Translations under genes and position numbers: made by a program
DNA from: Paenilisteria newyorkensis
GTDB taxonomy: Bacteria; Bacillota; Bacilli; Lactobacillales; Listeriaceae
Assembly: GCF_000766145.1 (NCBI RefSeq)
Contig: NZ_JNFB01000001.1
Coordinates: 1-64,000, forward strand
Direction of reading: 5' to 3'
DNA length: 64,000 nt
Shown here: positions 42,482 to 53,036 of the stretch, one piece after another
Layout of the letters: every line of letters starts with the position of its first letter
Position numbering within the stretch: the first letter of the stretch is position 1
The notes under the pieces: model-generated
The model's database searches: none
Seen by the model: the letters and a program-made list of their open reading frames with translations, nothing else
Told to the model about the DNA's origin: nothing

Positions 42482-43333
42482 ATGAAATCATTTTTGAAAG
42501 ATCAACGAACAACTAATTTCTTGACAAAATTCTTCACGTATTTATTCTTGTTAGCCTTATCGATTGTGATTTTATATCCGATTCTAATTACGGCGTCATC
42601 GGCCTTTAAGCCAGGGAATATTGCGGCATTTACGTTGGAGTGGAGTGATAATTGGACGCTCAGTAACTTCTCGAGACTATTTAATGATACTCTGTATTTA
42701 GATTGGTATCGTAATACGTTGATTATTGCCGTAACAACGATGTTTTTCCAAGTGGCAATCGTTACCATTGCGGGTTATACGTACAGCCGTTATCGCTTTA
42801 AAGGGCGCAAAAATAGTCTGATTTTCTTCTTGATTATTCAGATGGTACCGACGATGGCAGCTTTGACAGCATTTTACGTATTGGCGATGCTCTTAGGCGC
42901 ATTGGATCAGTTCTGGTTCTTAACGCTAATCTATATCGGCGGTGGAATTCCGATGAATATTTGGCTAATGAAAGGTTACTTTGATACAGTACCAAGAGAT
43001 TTGGATGAGTCGGCGAAACTTGATGGCGCAGGACATTTCCGGATTTTTGGTCAGATTATTTTACCGCTAGTGCGACCAATGATAGCGGTTCAAGCTCTGT
43101 GGGCGTTTATGGGACCATTTGGTGACTTCTTGCTTGCTAAATTCTTATTGCGTACACCAGAGAATTTGACGATTGCCGTTGGTTTGCAAAGTTTCATTGC
43201 GAATCCTCAGCAACAAAAAGTAGCATTGTTCGCAGCTGGAGCTATTTTAGCAGCTCTACCGATTTGTTTATTGTTCTTCTTCTTACAAAAGAACTTCGTA
43301 TCGGGACTTACTGCTGGCGGAACAAAAGGTTGA
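42482..43333 (+). CDS. malG: Maltodextrin ABC transporter permease (MalG type)
   Basis: A 283-residue permease with six helices and the EAA-type loop [20 protein letters not shown]. The [17 protein letters not shown] segment and the closing [16 protein letters not shown] (a typical MalG end) identify it. Forms the membrane channel with MalF. Its stop is followed four bases later by the long hairpin repeat. Confidence 0.92.
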   Translation: MKSFLKDQRTTNFLTKFFTYLFLLALSIVILYPILITASSAFKPGNIAAFTLEWSDNWTLSNFSRLFNDTLYLDWYRNTLIIAVTTMFFQVAIVTIAGYTYSRYRFKGRKNSLIFFLIIQMVPTMAALTAFYVLAMLLGALDQFWFLTLIYIGGGIPMNIWLMKGYFDTVPRDLDESAKLDGAGHFRIFGQIILPLVRPMIAVQALWAFMGPFGDFLLAKFLLRTPENLTIAVGLQSFIANPQQQKVALFAAGAILAALPICLLFFFLQKNFVSGLTAGGTKG

Positions 43334-43336
43334 TCG

Positions 43337-43459
43337 TCCGAGAAGCTACAAACGCTCATTTCCGTCGTTAAAGCCTGTGCTCCGGTGCTCATGTACACGA
43401 GTACATTCCGCTCCGGTGCGCGGCTTTGCCTAGGAACTAAGCATTTGTAGCCCCTCGGA
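43337..43459. repeat. Long imperfect palindrome, copy 1 (after malG)
   Basis: Outer stem TCCGAG/CTCGGA and GCTACAAACGCT/AGCATTTGTAGC. The core 43353-43443 is 86% identical (78 of 91, no gaps) to 57659-57749. Inside are AAAGCC/GGCTTT and the hairpin ATGTAC-ACGA-GTACAT. It may act as the terminator for malEFG, though it has no T tract. Confidence 0.88.
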
Positions 43460-43536
43460 AGTTTGGTGGGGAATTCGGGTATAGAAAATTAAGATTTATG
43501 GATTGTGATGTGATTAGAATGAAGCGTGGGTTTCCA

Positions 43537-44358
43537 ATGAGTTATTTTTGGGGGATGTGCTCGCCGAAACGAATGTTTGCTAGTCGAACTATGTTTGGGT
43601 GGGGGAAGTTGGTGTTTATCTTTGTATTTTTGACGGCTTGTTTATTAATTCCGGTTTCGTTGCATTTTGTGAAGCAGGAATCGTTTGATTTGGAGTCGTT
43701 GATGCCGAATATGATGAAACAAGTGGATGATACTTTTGTTAGCAAGGTTACGGCGAGTTATCAACTGCAAAATGGGGTGTTAGCTGGTCAGCCGAGTGAG
43801 ACATTGCAGGAATCGAATAATGGTGTGGCAATGGTGAAGCTGGGTGATACGAATGAGCCTGATGCTAAGAATATGCTTGTTCTAGGCAAGACGAGTATGG
43901 AACTTCGGGATGGTTCGGGATACACTTTTACAGTGCAATATACCAATGATACAAGCCTCGCGGATGTGACGAATGCGGAGGATATGCAGGCTTGGATTAG
44001 TTCGCAATGGTTTCTGCAGAACAAGGCATTTGTATTTTTGACGATGTCTGCGATGCTTGGCTCTGTGCTTTTTGCGAGTAGTTTGATGCTGGCGTTGTTT
44101 GCGGCCTTGTTTATCTGGTTTACGAAGCGAAATCAGATGTCGGAGATTCGGTCTTATAAAGAGGCGCTATCATTGACTTTGCTGGCATTGGGATTACCAA
44201 CTTTATTTGCTACGGTGATTGGAATTATTTATTTTGATATCACTGTGATGATGGCCATTCAATCGCTTGGGATGGTACTCATGATTGCCTTTACCTTCAT
44301 TAAAACACGCTTTAGACAGACGGATGATATTTTGGAATTGGGGGGACGAACAGGATGA
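43537..44358 (+). CDS. DUF1189 family membrane protein
   Basis: A 273-residue protein from ATG 43537 (or 286 from ATG 43498; neither has a clear ribosome site). [20 protein letters not shown] matches the usual DUF1189 beginning, followed by one helix, an exterior domain of about 120 residues, and three or four C-terminal helices. Such a gene commonly accompanies maltodextrin genes in Bacillales (YvdJ-like). It overlaps the phosphorylase gene by four bases. Role unknown. Confidence 0.68.
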   Translation: MSYFWGMCSPKRMFASRTMFGWGKLVFIFVFLTACLLIPVSLHFVKQESFDLESLMPNMMKQVDDTFVSKVTASYQLQNGVLAGQPSETLQESNNGVAMVKLGDTNEPDAKNMLVLGKTSMELRDGSGYTFTVQYTNDTSLADVTNAEDMQAWISSQWFLQNKAFVFLTMSAMLGSVLFASSLMLALFAALFIWFTKRNQMSEIRSYKEALSLTLLALGLPTLFATVIGIIYFDITVMMAIQSLGMVLMIAFTFIKTRFRQTDDILELGGRTG

Positions 44359-46637
44359 CTCAACGCTTATTTGAAATTGATGAATGGAAATTGAAATCTA
44401 GAAATGTTGAAAAAGATGCCAAACGATTACAGGAGAGCCTTACATCGCTTGGAAATGGCTATATGGGAATGCGTGGCAATTTTGAAGAACGCTATTCTGG
44501 AGATACGCATCAAGGTACGTATATTGCTGGCGTTTGGTATCCGGATAAGACGCGTGTCGGTTGGTGGAAGAATGGTTATCCTGATTATTTTGGGAAAGTG
44601 ATCAATGCGCTGAATTTTATCGGTATTGATGTGGAAATAGATGGAGAAACGTTGGATTTATTCCAGGATACGGCGACGGATTTTAACTTGGAACTTGATA
44701 TGGAGACTGGTATATTGCGCCGGTCTTTTAAAGTGACAAAGAATGGGAAGGCATTTTTGATTGAGGCTGAGCGTTTCCTTAGTATCGTGAAGCAGGAACT
44801 GTGTTTGATTCGCTATCACGTTACGGCGTTAGATGCGGATGCGGATATCGTGTTGACACCCTATATTGATGGTAACGTAACAAATGAGGATGCGAATTAC
44901 GATGAGGTTTTTTGGTTGGAAGTAGCGCAAGAGGTGGATGAACATCGAGCAACAATTGTGACCAAAACGATTGAAAATAACTTTGATATTCCGCGGTTCA
45001 CGATTGCGGCTTCAATGGAGTCTCGTGCGGCAAATCCAAATGACGTATCTGCTGAAGCAAAGAAACTATATGTTGAAAATAAATATCGCTTTCATGTGAC
45101 AAAAGGTGAGGCGGCGAAATTGGAGAAACGTGTGGCGGTTGTGACGTCTCGTGATTATGAAGAGCACGAGTTGGCGCCCAAATCACAGCAGGTTTTAGCG
45201 GAGTTAGAAGATTCTAGTTATGAAATATTGTGTCAAGAGCATGCAGGTGCTTGGCGGGAACGTTGGCAGAAAGCAGATGTTTTGATTTCGGGTGATGATG
45301 TGGCACAGCAAGGGATTCGCTTCAATATTTTCCAATTATTCGCAACGTATTATGGGGAGGATGCTCGACTCAATATTGGTCCAAAAGGTTTTACTGGCGA
45401 GAAATATGGAGGTGCGACATATTGGGATACGGAGGCGTTTGCGCTACCACTTTATCTATCGCTTGCTGATAAGAAAGTATCTCGTAATTTGTTGCAATAC
45501 CGTCATGATCAGCTGGATGGGGCTAAGGTGAATGCTCAGAAAATCGGCTTGAATGGAGCGCTTTATCCGATGGTCACATTTACAGGGATTGAGTGTCATA
45601 ATGAGTGGGAGATTACATTTGAAGAGATTCACCGTAATGGCGCGATTGCACATGCTATTTATAATTATACGAATTATACGGGTGATCGTTCTTACTTGGA
45701 AAATGAAGGTATGGATGTGTTGACTGAAATTAGCCGTTTTTGGGCAGATAGAGTGCACATGTCGGAGCGTTTGGATAAGTATATGATTCATGGTGTTACT
45801 GGGCCAAATGAGTACGATAATAATGTTAGCAATAACTGGTATACTAACTATATTGCGACTTGGACACTACGTTATACGATAGAATCGCTTTCCAAAATCA
45901 CATCTACAAAGAAAGCAGACTTACAAATTATGGATGCTGAGATTGATCATTGGCAGGATATTATTGATAACATGTACTTCCCATATGATGAGAAATGGCA
46001 AATATTTGTGCAACATGACACATTTCTGGATAAAGAATTGCGTTCTACAGATACACTTACAGCTGCCGATAAGCCTATTAATCAAAATTGGTCATGGGAT
46101 AAAATTTTGCGGTCGTGTTTTATCAAGCAAGCGGATGTTTTACAAGGTATTTATACATTTGGAGATGAGTTTGATTTCGAGACGAAACAGCGCAATTTTG
46201 AATTTTATGAGCCACTGACTGTGCATGAATCAAGTTTGTCACCAGCTGTTCATACGGTTTTGGCTGCTGAGATTGGTCGGGAAGATAAGGCAGTCGAACT
46301 TTATAATCGGACGGCGCGTCTTGATTTGGACAACTATAATAATGATACGGAAGATGGGCTGCATATTACTTCGATGGCTGGAAGTTGGATTGCTATTGTG
46401 CAAGGCTTTGCAGGTATGCGAACCTTTAATGAACGCCTATCTTTTGCACCGTTTCTGCCAAAAACGTGGAACAAGTATGCTTTCAAGATTAACTATCGGG
46501 ATCGTTTGATTGAGATTACGGTCGATGCTAAAACAGTTAGTATCGAGTTACTGGAAGGTCAGACGCTAGAATTAGACTTGTTTGGTGAGGCTGTTCAATT
46601 AGTCGATAAATTAGAAAAACATGATTACCACAAATAA
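44355..46637 (+). CDS. GH65 maltose phosphorylase
   Basis: A 760-residue cytoplasmic enzyme that splits maltose with phosphate into glucose and beta-glucose 1-phosphate. GH65 motifs: [19 protein letters not shown], the catalytic Glu in [19 protein letters not shown] (about residue 485), [13 protein letters not shown] and [18 protein letters not shown]. Related phosphorylases act on trehalose or kojibiose, but the maltodextrin context supports maltose. ATGA overlap with the DUF1189 gene couples them. A weak terminator (AGCTCC/GGGGGCT, then CTCTTTTT) follows. Confidence 0.9.
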   Translation: MTQRLFEIDEWKLKSRNVEKDAKRLQESLTSLGNGYMGMRGNFEERYSGDTHQGTYIAGVWYPDKTRVGWWKNGYPDYFGKVINALNFIGIDVEIDGETLDLFQDTATDFNLELDMETGILRRSFKVTKNGKAFLIEAERFLSIVKQELCLIRYHVTALDADADIVLTPYIDGNVTNEDANYDEVFWLEVAQEVDEHRATIVTKTIENNFDIPRFTIAASMESRAANPNDVSAEAKKLYVENKYRFHVTKGEAAKLEKRVAVVTSRDYEEHELAPKSQQVLAELEDSSYEILCQEHAGAWRERWQKADVLISGDDVAQQGIRFNIFQLFATYYGEDARLNIGPKGFTGEKYGGATYWDTEAFALPLYLSLADKKVSRNLLQYRHDQLDGAKVNAQKIGLNGALYPMVTFTGIECHNEWEITFEEIHRNGAIAHAIYNYTNYTGDRSYLENEGMDVLTEISRFWADRVHMSERLDKYMIHGVTGPNEYDNNVSNNWYTNYIATWTLRYTIESLSKITSTKKADLQIMDAEIDHWQDIIDNMYFPYDEKWQIFVQHDTFLDKELRSTDTLTAADKPINQNWSWDKILRSCFIKQADVLQGIYTFGDEFDFETKQRNFEFYEPLTVHESSLSPAVHTVLAAEIGREDKAVELYNRTARLDLDNYNNDTEDGLHITSMAGSWIAIVQGFAGMRTFNERLSFAPFLPKTWNKYAFKINYRDRLIEITVDAKTVSIELLEGQTLELDLFGEAVQLVDKLEKHDYHK

Positions 46638-46723
46638 ATATAATGGGGGAGCTCCTTTTTTAGGGGGCTTCTCTTTTTGTTTGCCATTTTTTAATGATAA
46701 CATCTCGAAGCGTATCAAAACTG

Positions 46724-46775
46724 TCGGTTCATCACAATTTGATTTTTATGATATTTATAAATTGTGATGAACCGA
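46724..46775. promoter_or_regulatory. Perfect 17-base inverted repeat before the PRD activator gene
   Basis: TCGGTTCATCACAATTT (46724-46740) is repeated exactly inverted at 46759-46775 with an 18-base AT spacer. It is 50 bases before the regulator gene and resembles a two-half-site operator more than a terminator, since no T tract follows. Confidence 0.65.
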
Positions 46776-46826
46776 TGAAATAATGGGTGGATTATCGTAT
46801 AAGATAGAACTAAAGGAGGGATTCAA

Positions 46827-48836
46827 ATGAGACGCGGCACAAAGGAGCTCTTGACCTATTTATTGTTGAACCATCATGTAGATGTCGCCCAGGTTTCTGA
46901 GAATTTAGATCAAACACGAGAAGAAATTAAGAGCTATATTGAGGAAATAAATCAATCTCTAAAATCAGAGTCCATTTGGATGGATCACCAGATGATTTCG
47001 ATGACAGAGCGTTGCCGAGAGTGTTGTTATCGACTTTTAACGGAGAAGGAGCAGCAACTATTTTCTTATTATGAGGCGAACTTACGGCGGCAACTTATTA
47101 TGATTCAGCTACTCATGGATGGGCGTTATTTGTCACTACAAGCGTTAGCCGATTATGTTTATGTCAGCAAAAATACGATGCTTAGCGATTTCAAACACAT
47201 TAAGTCAGAACTACACCAGCTACAAATACAGCTTGACTATTCGAGGAAAGCTGGTTACGCGATCTCTGGTTCTGAATTCCTTATTCGTAACTTACTTGGA
47301 AAGCTCATTCGTGATGTCATTAAAACGCCTTATGGCAAGTTCATTCTTGATGAAAAGAAGTTGATTATGGTCAGTGAGGTATTTTTATTAAAAAAGCGAC
47401 TGGAGAAAATCGAGACGGACCTCCAAATAACGTTTACAGATGAGCAACTAGAGGAGTTACCATACATTCTTTTCGGTATTGTTAAGCGTGCAGAAATTAC
47501 GAATATCACATGGTCTTTTAAAATTGAGAAATATGATATCAAAAATACACGCGAATATCCGATTATCAAAGAAATGTTTTGGGGGTATGACTTCTTGAAC
47601 GAGACGGATTTGCTTTACTTATCGTTACAGGTCTTGGCGTCAAATCTTGTTGAATCGGCGCTACTTTTTTCAGATAGCGAGGAAATTGCTTTTGCAGTGG
47701 ATGATTTTACGGCGCGACTGGAGAACCATTTTGCAACGGAAATCATTCGTAAAGGAGAATTCAAAGAGAAGGTGATGTTGCATATTAGACCCGCAATTTA
47801 TCGTAATTTACTAGGATTCCAAATAAATAATACATTAACGGAACAATTTATTGCGGAGTATACGACAACGTTCCGAATTGTCGAAAAAGCCTCAGCGCCG
47901 TTTGTGGCATTGGTTGGACATAAGTGGTCTAAAGAGGAAATGGTCTACTTATCTATGATTGTGCTTGGCTGGATGTATCAAACGGAAGAAACCGAGCAGA
48001 AAGTTTTCAAAGCCGCGATATTATGCCAAAGCGGCACGTCCATTTCGAAATTATTATTGGAGAATTTGAAAGGGATGTTCCCTACGATTGATTTTCAAGG
48101 CGCATTTGCGGTACGTCAGTTGGCCCAGGTGGAGCAAGATGTGGACTTTCTTTTCACAACAGTACCAATTCAGACAGATGTTACGGTATTTGTGGTACCT
48201 TCCATATTGGACAAAGCGAGTCGTAAGCTATTGCGATGCCAAGTCGAAAAAACGATTGATTTGGATATTGAAAAGAAGACAAGAGTGCTTATGGCGATGC
48301 TCCGTGATTCGATTCCATCGGAGAATATTCCTAGGGTGACAGAGCAGTTAGAGCGCTTCTTTGGACAAAAAGAGTTTGAGGAACAGTCCGTGGATATGCT
48401 TGATACGTTGCGGTTAGAAGCTCAGAATATCTGCATTTGGGAAGAGGCTATGCGCTGGAGTGAGCTAGTTATTAGTGCTTTTATGCCGTTATATCGACGT
48501 GGAAGTGTGACACAGAATTATATCACGACCTGCGAAATGATTTTTTATGAGAATTATCAGCATATGGTGATTGGACCAGGAATCTACTTGCCTCACGCCA
48601 AGCCGCAAGCGGGTGTACAGAGGGCGGATATTCAGCTGCATATTGTCAAACGCGGCATCCTTAATCCAAGCGGAGAAAAGGTACAAATGATGGTTGCCTT
48701 AGCGCCATCGAGACGGAATCGGCATATTCCATTGCTTTTAAAAATGAATGAGGTCTTCCTAGAACCGGAGAAGTTACAGTTTATTTTAACATCAGAAAAT
48801 AGGACAGAGATTGCAGAAATGATTGAGAGGGGTTGA
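46827..48836 (+). CDS. PRD-containing transcriptional activator with EIIB and EIIA domains
   Basis: A 669-residue LicR/MtlR-type regulator. In order: N-terminal winged helix (about 1-60), Mga-type HTH (about 80-165, SLQALADYVYVSKNTMLSDF), PRD1 and PRD2 (about 180-395), an EIIB-like domain with Cys near 400 (ILCQSGTSISKLLLENL) and a C-terminal EIIA domain with the phosphorylatable His near 589 (YLPHAKP). Phosphorylation by HPr and the cognate PTS would set its activity. It directly precedes the PTS genes. TAAAGGAGG precedes ATG 46827. Confidence 0.88.
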   Translation: MRRGTKELLTYLLLNHHVDVAQVSENLDQTREEIKSYIEEINQSLKSESIWMDHQMISMTERCRECCYRLLTEKEQQLFSYYEANLRRQLIMIQLLMDGRYLSLQALADYVYVSKNTMLSDFKHIKSELHQLQIQLDYSRKAGYAISGSEFLIRNLLGKLIRDVIKTPYGKFILDEKKLIMVSEVFLLKKRLEKIETDLQITFTDEQLEELPYILFGIVKRAEITNITWSFKIEKYDIKNTREYPIIKEMFWGYDFLNETDLLYLSLQVLASNLVESALLFSDSEEIAFAVDDFTARLENHFATEIIRKGEFKEKVMLHIRPAIYRNLLGFQINNTLTEQFIAEYTTTFRIVEKASAPFVALVGHKWSKEEMVYLSMIVLGWMYQTEETEQKVFKAAILCQSGTSISKLLLENLKGMFPTIDFQGAFAVRQLAQVEQDVDFLFTTVPIQTDVTVFVVPSILDKASRKLLRCQVEKTIDLDIEKKTRVLMAMLRDSIPSENIPRVTEQLERFFGQKEFEEQSVDMLDTLRLEAQNICIWEEAMRWSELVISAFMPLYRRGSVTQNYITTCEMIFYENYQHMVIGPGIYLPHAKPQAGVQRADIQLHIVKRGILNPSGEKVQMMVALAPSRRNRHIPLLLKMNEVFLEPEKLQFILTSENRTEIAEMIERG

Positions 48837-48841
48837 TTCCG

Positions 48842-49321
48842 TTGGATTTTGATGATTTATTTCAGGAGGATTTCACATTAATGGGCGGCGAGTTCGAAAG
48901 TCGAGAAGAACTTTTTACGAAGGTAGCCACGATTTTAGAGCAGAAGGATTACGTGACGCCGTCTTTTTGTGAAGCGATTATAGAGAGAGAGAAAGTTTTT
49001 CCGACTGGACTTGAAATGAACGGGATAGTTATTGCCATTCCGCATACAGATACGGTGCACGTGAAACGACCATTTGTATTTGTGAGTCAACTTCGCAAAC
49101 CGCTAGATTTTATTCAAATGGGCACGACGGATAAAGGGATTGCTGTAGAGATGGTTTTTGTGTTGGGGATTTGTGATCCTGCGTCTCAAGTGCCTTTATT
49201 AGCAAGCATTATGGAACGCTTTACGCAAGCTCAATTTATAGCGGGGTTAAGAGAGAAGCAGAGTAAAGAAGCATTGATAGATTTTCTGAAATTACAATTT
49301 GGAAGGATGATGAAAGGATGA
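48842..49321 (+). CDS. PTS EIIA component, galactitol/fructose family
   Basis: A 159-residue EIIA of the PTS_EIIA_2 fold with the active His in VIAIPHTDTVHVKRP. It passes phosphate from HPr to the EIIB encoded next. TTG 48842 is preferred because GAGAGGGG lies nine bases upstream; an earlier TTG 48833 is too close to it. The stop overlaps the EIIB start (ATGA). Confidence 0.87.
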   Translation: MDFDDLFQEDFTLMGGEFESREELFTKVATILEQKDYVTPSFCEAIIEREKVFPTGLEMNGIVIAIPHTDTVHVKRPFVFVSQLRKPLDFIQMGTTDKGIAVEMVFVLGICDPASQVPLLASIMERFTQAQFIAGLREKQSKEALIDFLKLQFGRMMKG

Positions 49322-49593
49322 AAAAAGTAATCGTAGCTTGTGGTTCAGGCGTTGCAACGAGTCAAACAGTGGCGTCAAAAGTAGAACGTATTTTGAAAGA
49401 ACGCGGTGTACGAGCGAATGTCGAGGCGGTAGATATCAAGTCGCTTGATCAGCATATTCGCACGAGTGATGCGTACGTGGCCATTACGAAAGCAAATAAG
49501 GAGTACAATATTCCAACGCTTAATGGTATTGCTTTTTTAACAGGAATGGGCATGGAAGAGGAAGTAGAGAAGTTGGTTGATGCGTTAAAATAA
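49318..49593 (+). CDS. PTS EIIB component, galactitol family
   Basis: A 91-residue EIIB with the phosphocysteine loop VACGSGVATSQ (Cys8). The rest (VEAVDIKSLDQHIRTSDAYV) matches GatB-type proteins. It phosphorylates the sugar during transport through the EIIC protein that follows. Confidence 0.9.
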   Translation: MKKVIVACGSGVATSQTVASKVERILKERGVRANVEAVDIKSLDQHIRTSDAYVAITKANKEYNIPTLNGIAFLTGMGMEEEVEKLVDALK

Positions 49594-49620
49594 TACATTG
49601 AAAACAGGGAGAGTGGCAAA

Positions 49621-50967
49621 ATGGGATCATTACAATCTGTTGTAGAATTTATTTTGAATTTAGGGGCAGCTGTTTTTGTACCGGCTTTGATGATTATTAT
49701 CGGTTTGATTGTGCGGATGAAGGTTAAGGATGCGGTCAGTGCTGGGATAATTTTAGGTGTTGCATTTCTTGGTATGAACATCGTGATTGGTTTCATGATT
49801 GAGGCTCTGACGCCGGCAGCGCAAGGTTTAGCGGAGCGGACAGGGATAGAGTTGACAATTTTAGATGGTGGCTGGACGTCAATGGCGACGCTTGCTTGGG
49901 CTTGGCCGCTCGCATTTTTGATGTTTCCTCTGCAGTTGGGGATTAATGCGATTATGCTTGTTTTTAACGCGACGAAAACGCTGAATGTAGATTTATGGAA
50001 TGTATGGGGTAAAATTTTGACAGCCGTTTTGATTGTTGGAGTGACGCATAATGTGTATCTGGCGTTTGCTGTTGCCGCAGTTCAAGTTGTTGTCGAGTTG
50101 ATTTTGTGTGATGCGAACCAAAGACAAATTCAGGAACTCAATGGGATTCCAGGGGTTACGGTTTCGCATAGTATGATGATTTTCTGCGTGGTGCTGATGC
50201 CGATTGATTGGTTACTTAAGAAAATTCCTGCTTTGCGCAAAGATATGGATGCGAATGCGCTTAAAGATAAGATTGGAATTTTTGCAGAAAACCATGTGAT
50301 GGGATTCATTGTTGGGGCCTTGCTAGGGATTGCTGCGGGTTATGATGTGGCGAAAACATTGATGCTAGCGATGCAAGCTGCTGCGGCCTTAACGCTATTT
50401 CCGATGGTTGCTAAACTATTTATGCAAGCCTTATCACCGTTATCTGATGGCATTTCGGACTATATGAAGAAACGTTTTAAAGATCGCGAGCTTTTTATTG
50501 GTCTGGATTGGCCAATTCTAGCTGGATGTAGTGAGGTTTGGGTGGCGATTGTTATTATGGTGCCGGTAACGCTAATTTTTGCGTTGATTTTACCTGGAAA
50601 CGGCGTATTACCTTTTGCAGGTATTCTGAATATCTCACTTTGCGCACCAGCCCTTGTTGTGACGGGTGGAAACTTGTTACGCATGATTATTCTCGGCGTT
50701 ATTACCACACCCGTTTTTCTGTATGTGGCTACGTTTTTCGCTGGAACAATCACGGATTTAGCAAATTCAACAAAAGCGATTTCCTTGAAAACGGGGCAAG
50801 AAATCACGTGGAGCACGATTGAATATCCTGTTTTCCGCTTTATCATGGCGGAGGCTAGTAAATTCTCGATTATCGGGTTGTTGCTATTAGCAGGATGGAT
50901 TGTACTACTCATTTTCTATGTAAAAGTAATGCGCAAACGAACAGCAGAATTGGAGCAATTAGGATGA
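49621..50967 (+). CDS. PTS EIIC component, galactitol family (GatC type)
   Basis: A 448-residue transporter with about ten or more helices and GatC-type motifs (LDGGWTSMATLAWAWPLAF, MFPLQLGINAIMLV, KTLNVDLWNVWGK, GLDWPILAGCSEVWVAI). GatC relatives import galactitol, arabitol, ribitol or related compounds, so the precise sugar is uncertain. CAGGGAG precedes ATG 49621; the stop overlaps the kinase start. Confidence 0.88.
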   Translation: MGSLQSVVEFILNLGAAVFVPALMIIIGLIVRMKVKDAVSAGIILGVAFLGMNIVIGFMIEALTPAAQGLAERTGIELTILDGGWTSMATLAWAWPLAFLMFPLQLGINAIMLVFNATKTLNVDLWNVWGKILTAVLIVGVTHNVYLAFAVAAVQVVVELILCDANQRQIQELNGIPGVTVSHSMMIFCVVLMPIDWLLKKIPALRKDMDANALKDKIGIFAENHVMGFIVGALLGIAAGYDVAKTLMLAMQAAAALTLFPMVAKLFMQALSPLSDGISDYMKKRFKDRELFIGLDWPILAGCSEVWVAIVIMVPVTLIFALILPGNGVLPFAGILNISLCAPALVVTGGNLLRMIILGVITTPVFLYVATFFAGTITDLANSTKAISLKTGQEITWSTIEYPVFRFIMAEASKFSIIGLLLLAGWIVLLIFYVKVMRKRTAELEQLG

Positions 50968-51896
50968 TCTATACGATAACACTAAATCCTGCAATTGATC
51001 AGCTATTATTTGTAAAACGAGACGTCAAAAAACGGCAAGCAAACCGGATTATTCGAAGTGAATGGGATTGTGGTGGTAAAGGGTTGCATGTTTCAGGCGT
51101 TCTTAGTAAATTTTCAATAAAAAATGAAGCACTTGGTATTGTAGGATCGCAAAACAGAGCTCAATTATACGGAATCTTATCTGAAAAGCAAATTGCACAT
51201 GATTTTTTAGTGCAACAGGGCGAGCAGACAAGAACGAGTTTTGTCATTATTAGTGAGGAATCAAGTGGCAGTATTATGATGCCAGAAGCTGGATTTGCTA
51301 TTAGCGATGCGAACAAGATAGCGCTTCTAGAACAAATCCGACAAAAAGTGACGCAAGAAGATATTGTTGTTATTGCAGGCTCGCCACCGCCAGAATTCAC
51401 GTTAGCAGACTTTGAGACGCTTTTGCAAACGGTGAAGGCGACAGGCTGTTTCTTAGCTTGTGATGTATCAGGAGAATATTTGCGATTGGCAGCGATGCTT
51501 GGTGTTGACTTCCTTAAACCAAATGAGCATGAAATTCAAGCTATTCTTGTGGATGAGGCGGCAGCATTAACAGAAAATATGCGTGAACTGGCGAAAAATA
51601 TTCGATATCTTGTTGTTTCGTTAGGACAGCATGGCTCCTATTGTGCGCATGATGAAAAGGTATATCGCGTGATTGCTCCACCAGTCACCGAAAAAAGTGA
51701 TACAGGAGCTGGCGACTGTTTTGTGGGGGCGTTCATTGCAGGGATTTCCGAGCATTTACCGCTACCAGAAATTTTAAAGCGCGCAACAGGTTGTTCGGCA
51801 AGCAAGGTGATGCACGCGGATAGTTCGACATTTAGTCTGGTTGAAGCAGAAATTTTGAAAGAGCAAGTGACCATAATCGAAGTTGAGGAGATGTGA
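50964..51896 (+). CDS. PfkB-family sugar-phosphate kinase (1-phosphofructokinase / tagatose-6-phosphate kinase type)
   Basis: A 310-residue kinase. TITLNPAIDQLLFV and WDCGGKGLHVSGVLSKF are the LacC/FruK N-terminal motifs; SDTGAGDCFVGAFIAGI holds the catalytic Asp and anion hole. It would turn the imported sugar phosphate into a bisphosphate. ATG 50964 overlaps the EIIC stop (ATGA) and follows TTAGG. No dehydrogenase gene accompanies it. Confidence 0.87.
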   Translation: MIYTITLNPAIDQLLFVKRDVKKRQANRIIRSEWDCGGKGLHVSGVLSKFSIKNEALGIVGSQNRAQLYGILSEKQIAHDFLVQQGEQTRTSFVIISEESSGSIMMPEAGFAISDANKIALLEQIRQKVTQEDIVVIAGSPPPEFTLADFETLLQTVKATGCFLACDVSGEYLRLAAMLGVDFLKPNEHEIQAILVDEAAALTENMRELAKNIRYLVVSLGQHGSYCAHDEKVYRVIAPPVTEKSDTGAGDCFVGAFIAGISEHLPLPEILKRATGCSASKVMHADSSTFSLVEAEILKEQVTIIEVEEM

Positions 51897-51903
51897 GGAG
51901 AAT

Positions 51904-52554
51904 ATGTTATACCAAAAAGAACGCGAAGATTTAGCAAAAGTAGTGAAGGTCATGTTTGATCGGTTTGAAACGAATGCAGCGGGTGGGAATGTCTCGGTAC
52001 GAATGAATGAGCAACATATTATTATGACACCGACATTGATGAGCCAGGCGAAGTTATGCGACTTATCGGCCTATGAAATTCTCGTGGTGAACAATAATAA
52101 TGAAGTAGTAGAGGGTGACGGGAAGGTGACACGCGAAATCAATTTACACCGGGCCTGTTATACGGAAAATCCTGAAGTTGGCTGTGTTTTGCATGCGCAT
52201 CCAAAAGAATCGATGTTATTCGCGACGCTTGGCATGGAGCTGCCGAATTTAACAGAAGCAACACAAAAATTAGGCACGATTCCAACGCTCGATTTCGCGC
52301 CAGCAACAAGTCCAGAGCTGGCAGAGATTGTACGCACCCATGTGATTGAATTAGGTGAAGCAGCTGTTCCGAGTGCTAGTTTACTTAACAAACACGGTAT
52401 CGTTGTGCTGGATACTAGTCTGCATAAGGCCTTTGATTTGCTGGAACGCATCGAGTATAATGCTTACATCGCAGCAAAGGCACTCGTTTTCGATGCGCTT
52501 AATATTAAGAAACTGGAACACGATTTGGCTTTAAACTACAATTTAGAGGAGTAG
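51904..52554 (+). CDS. Class II aldolase/adducin family protein (FucA/AraD-like)
   Basis: A 216-residue zinc aldolase-type protein. The phosphate-binding NAAGGNVSVRM, zinc ligands HAHP in GCVLHAHPKES, and C-terminal LLNKHGIVVLDTSL are intact. Family members cleave fuculose-1-phosphate and similar ketose phosphates, or epimerise ribulose 5-phosphate. Here it probably splits the phosphorylated product of the PTS/PfkB pathway (inference). GTGAGGAG precedes ATG 51904. Confidence 0.85.
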   Translation: MLYQKEREDLAKVVKVMFDRFETNAAGGNVSVRMNEQHIIMTPTLMSQAKLCDLSAYEILVVNNNNEVVEGDGKVTREINLHRACYTENPEVGCVLHAHPKESMLFATLGMELPNLTEATQKLGTIPTLDFAPATSPELAEIVRTHVIELGEAAVPSASLLNKHGIVVLDTSLHKAFDLLERIEYNAYIAAKALVFDALNIKKLEHDLALNYNLEE

Positions 52555-52560
52555 GTAGCT

Positions 52561-52761
52561 ATGGATAAAGTTTTTTTCAATGGCAGTCTATTTATTGGAG
52601 CACTCATGCTACTCATTGGTATTTTCAAAGATTCGCTTCTTTTGACAGCAACAGCTCTGATCTTCGCTATTATCGCGCAACATTTTTATCGTAAAAAATA
52701 TCCAAAACGAAATCGGAGCTTCAAAGAATTATTGGTGAATCAGAGAGATATCAGAAAGTAG
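52561..52761 (+). CDS. Small membrane protein at the end of the PTS operon
   Basis: A 66-residue protein with two hydrophobic segments (about residues 5-40) and a basic tail (KKYPKRNRSFKELLVNQRDIRK). TAGAGGAG lies before ATG 52561, seven bases after the aldolase stop, so it is co-transcribed. Function unknown. Confidence 0.65.
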   Translation: MDKVFFNGSLFIGALMLLIGIFKDSLLLTATALIFAIIAQHFYRKKYPKRNRSFKELLVNQRDIRK

Positions 52762-52766
52762 TGAAA

Positions 52767-52813
52767 AGAGCTAGAAAAATCGAGCGTGTACTTGATTTTT
52801 CTAGCTCTATTTT
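52767..52813 (+). terminator. Terminator of the PTS operon
   Basis: AGAGCTAGAAAAATC (52767-52781) pairs exactly with GATTTTTCTAGCTCT (52794-52808), followed by ATTTTTG. Confidence 0.9.
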
Positions 52814-53036
52814 TGTATTTCTTTGCCATAGAATAACTACTATTTGGATGTAAATAGTTACCAAAACGAACTTGACAAAAACACAAAAATACAGTACGAC
52901 TATATTCGCTTAAAATCATTGTTTCTGAACGGATTTGTAAGGTTATTTTTGATCAAAATATCAAAATCTGCAACTGTGCAAAACGATGATGGATGGCTTA
53001 ATTAATGGAAGAATTTATCTAAGGAAGGTATGGGCA

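Noticed and set aside
43207-43398. Minus-strand ORFs at the two long palindromes that share the peptide GAQALTTEMS
   Set aside because: The similarity reflects the shared palindrome sequence, not a protein; neither ORF has a ribosome site.
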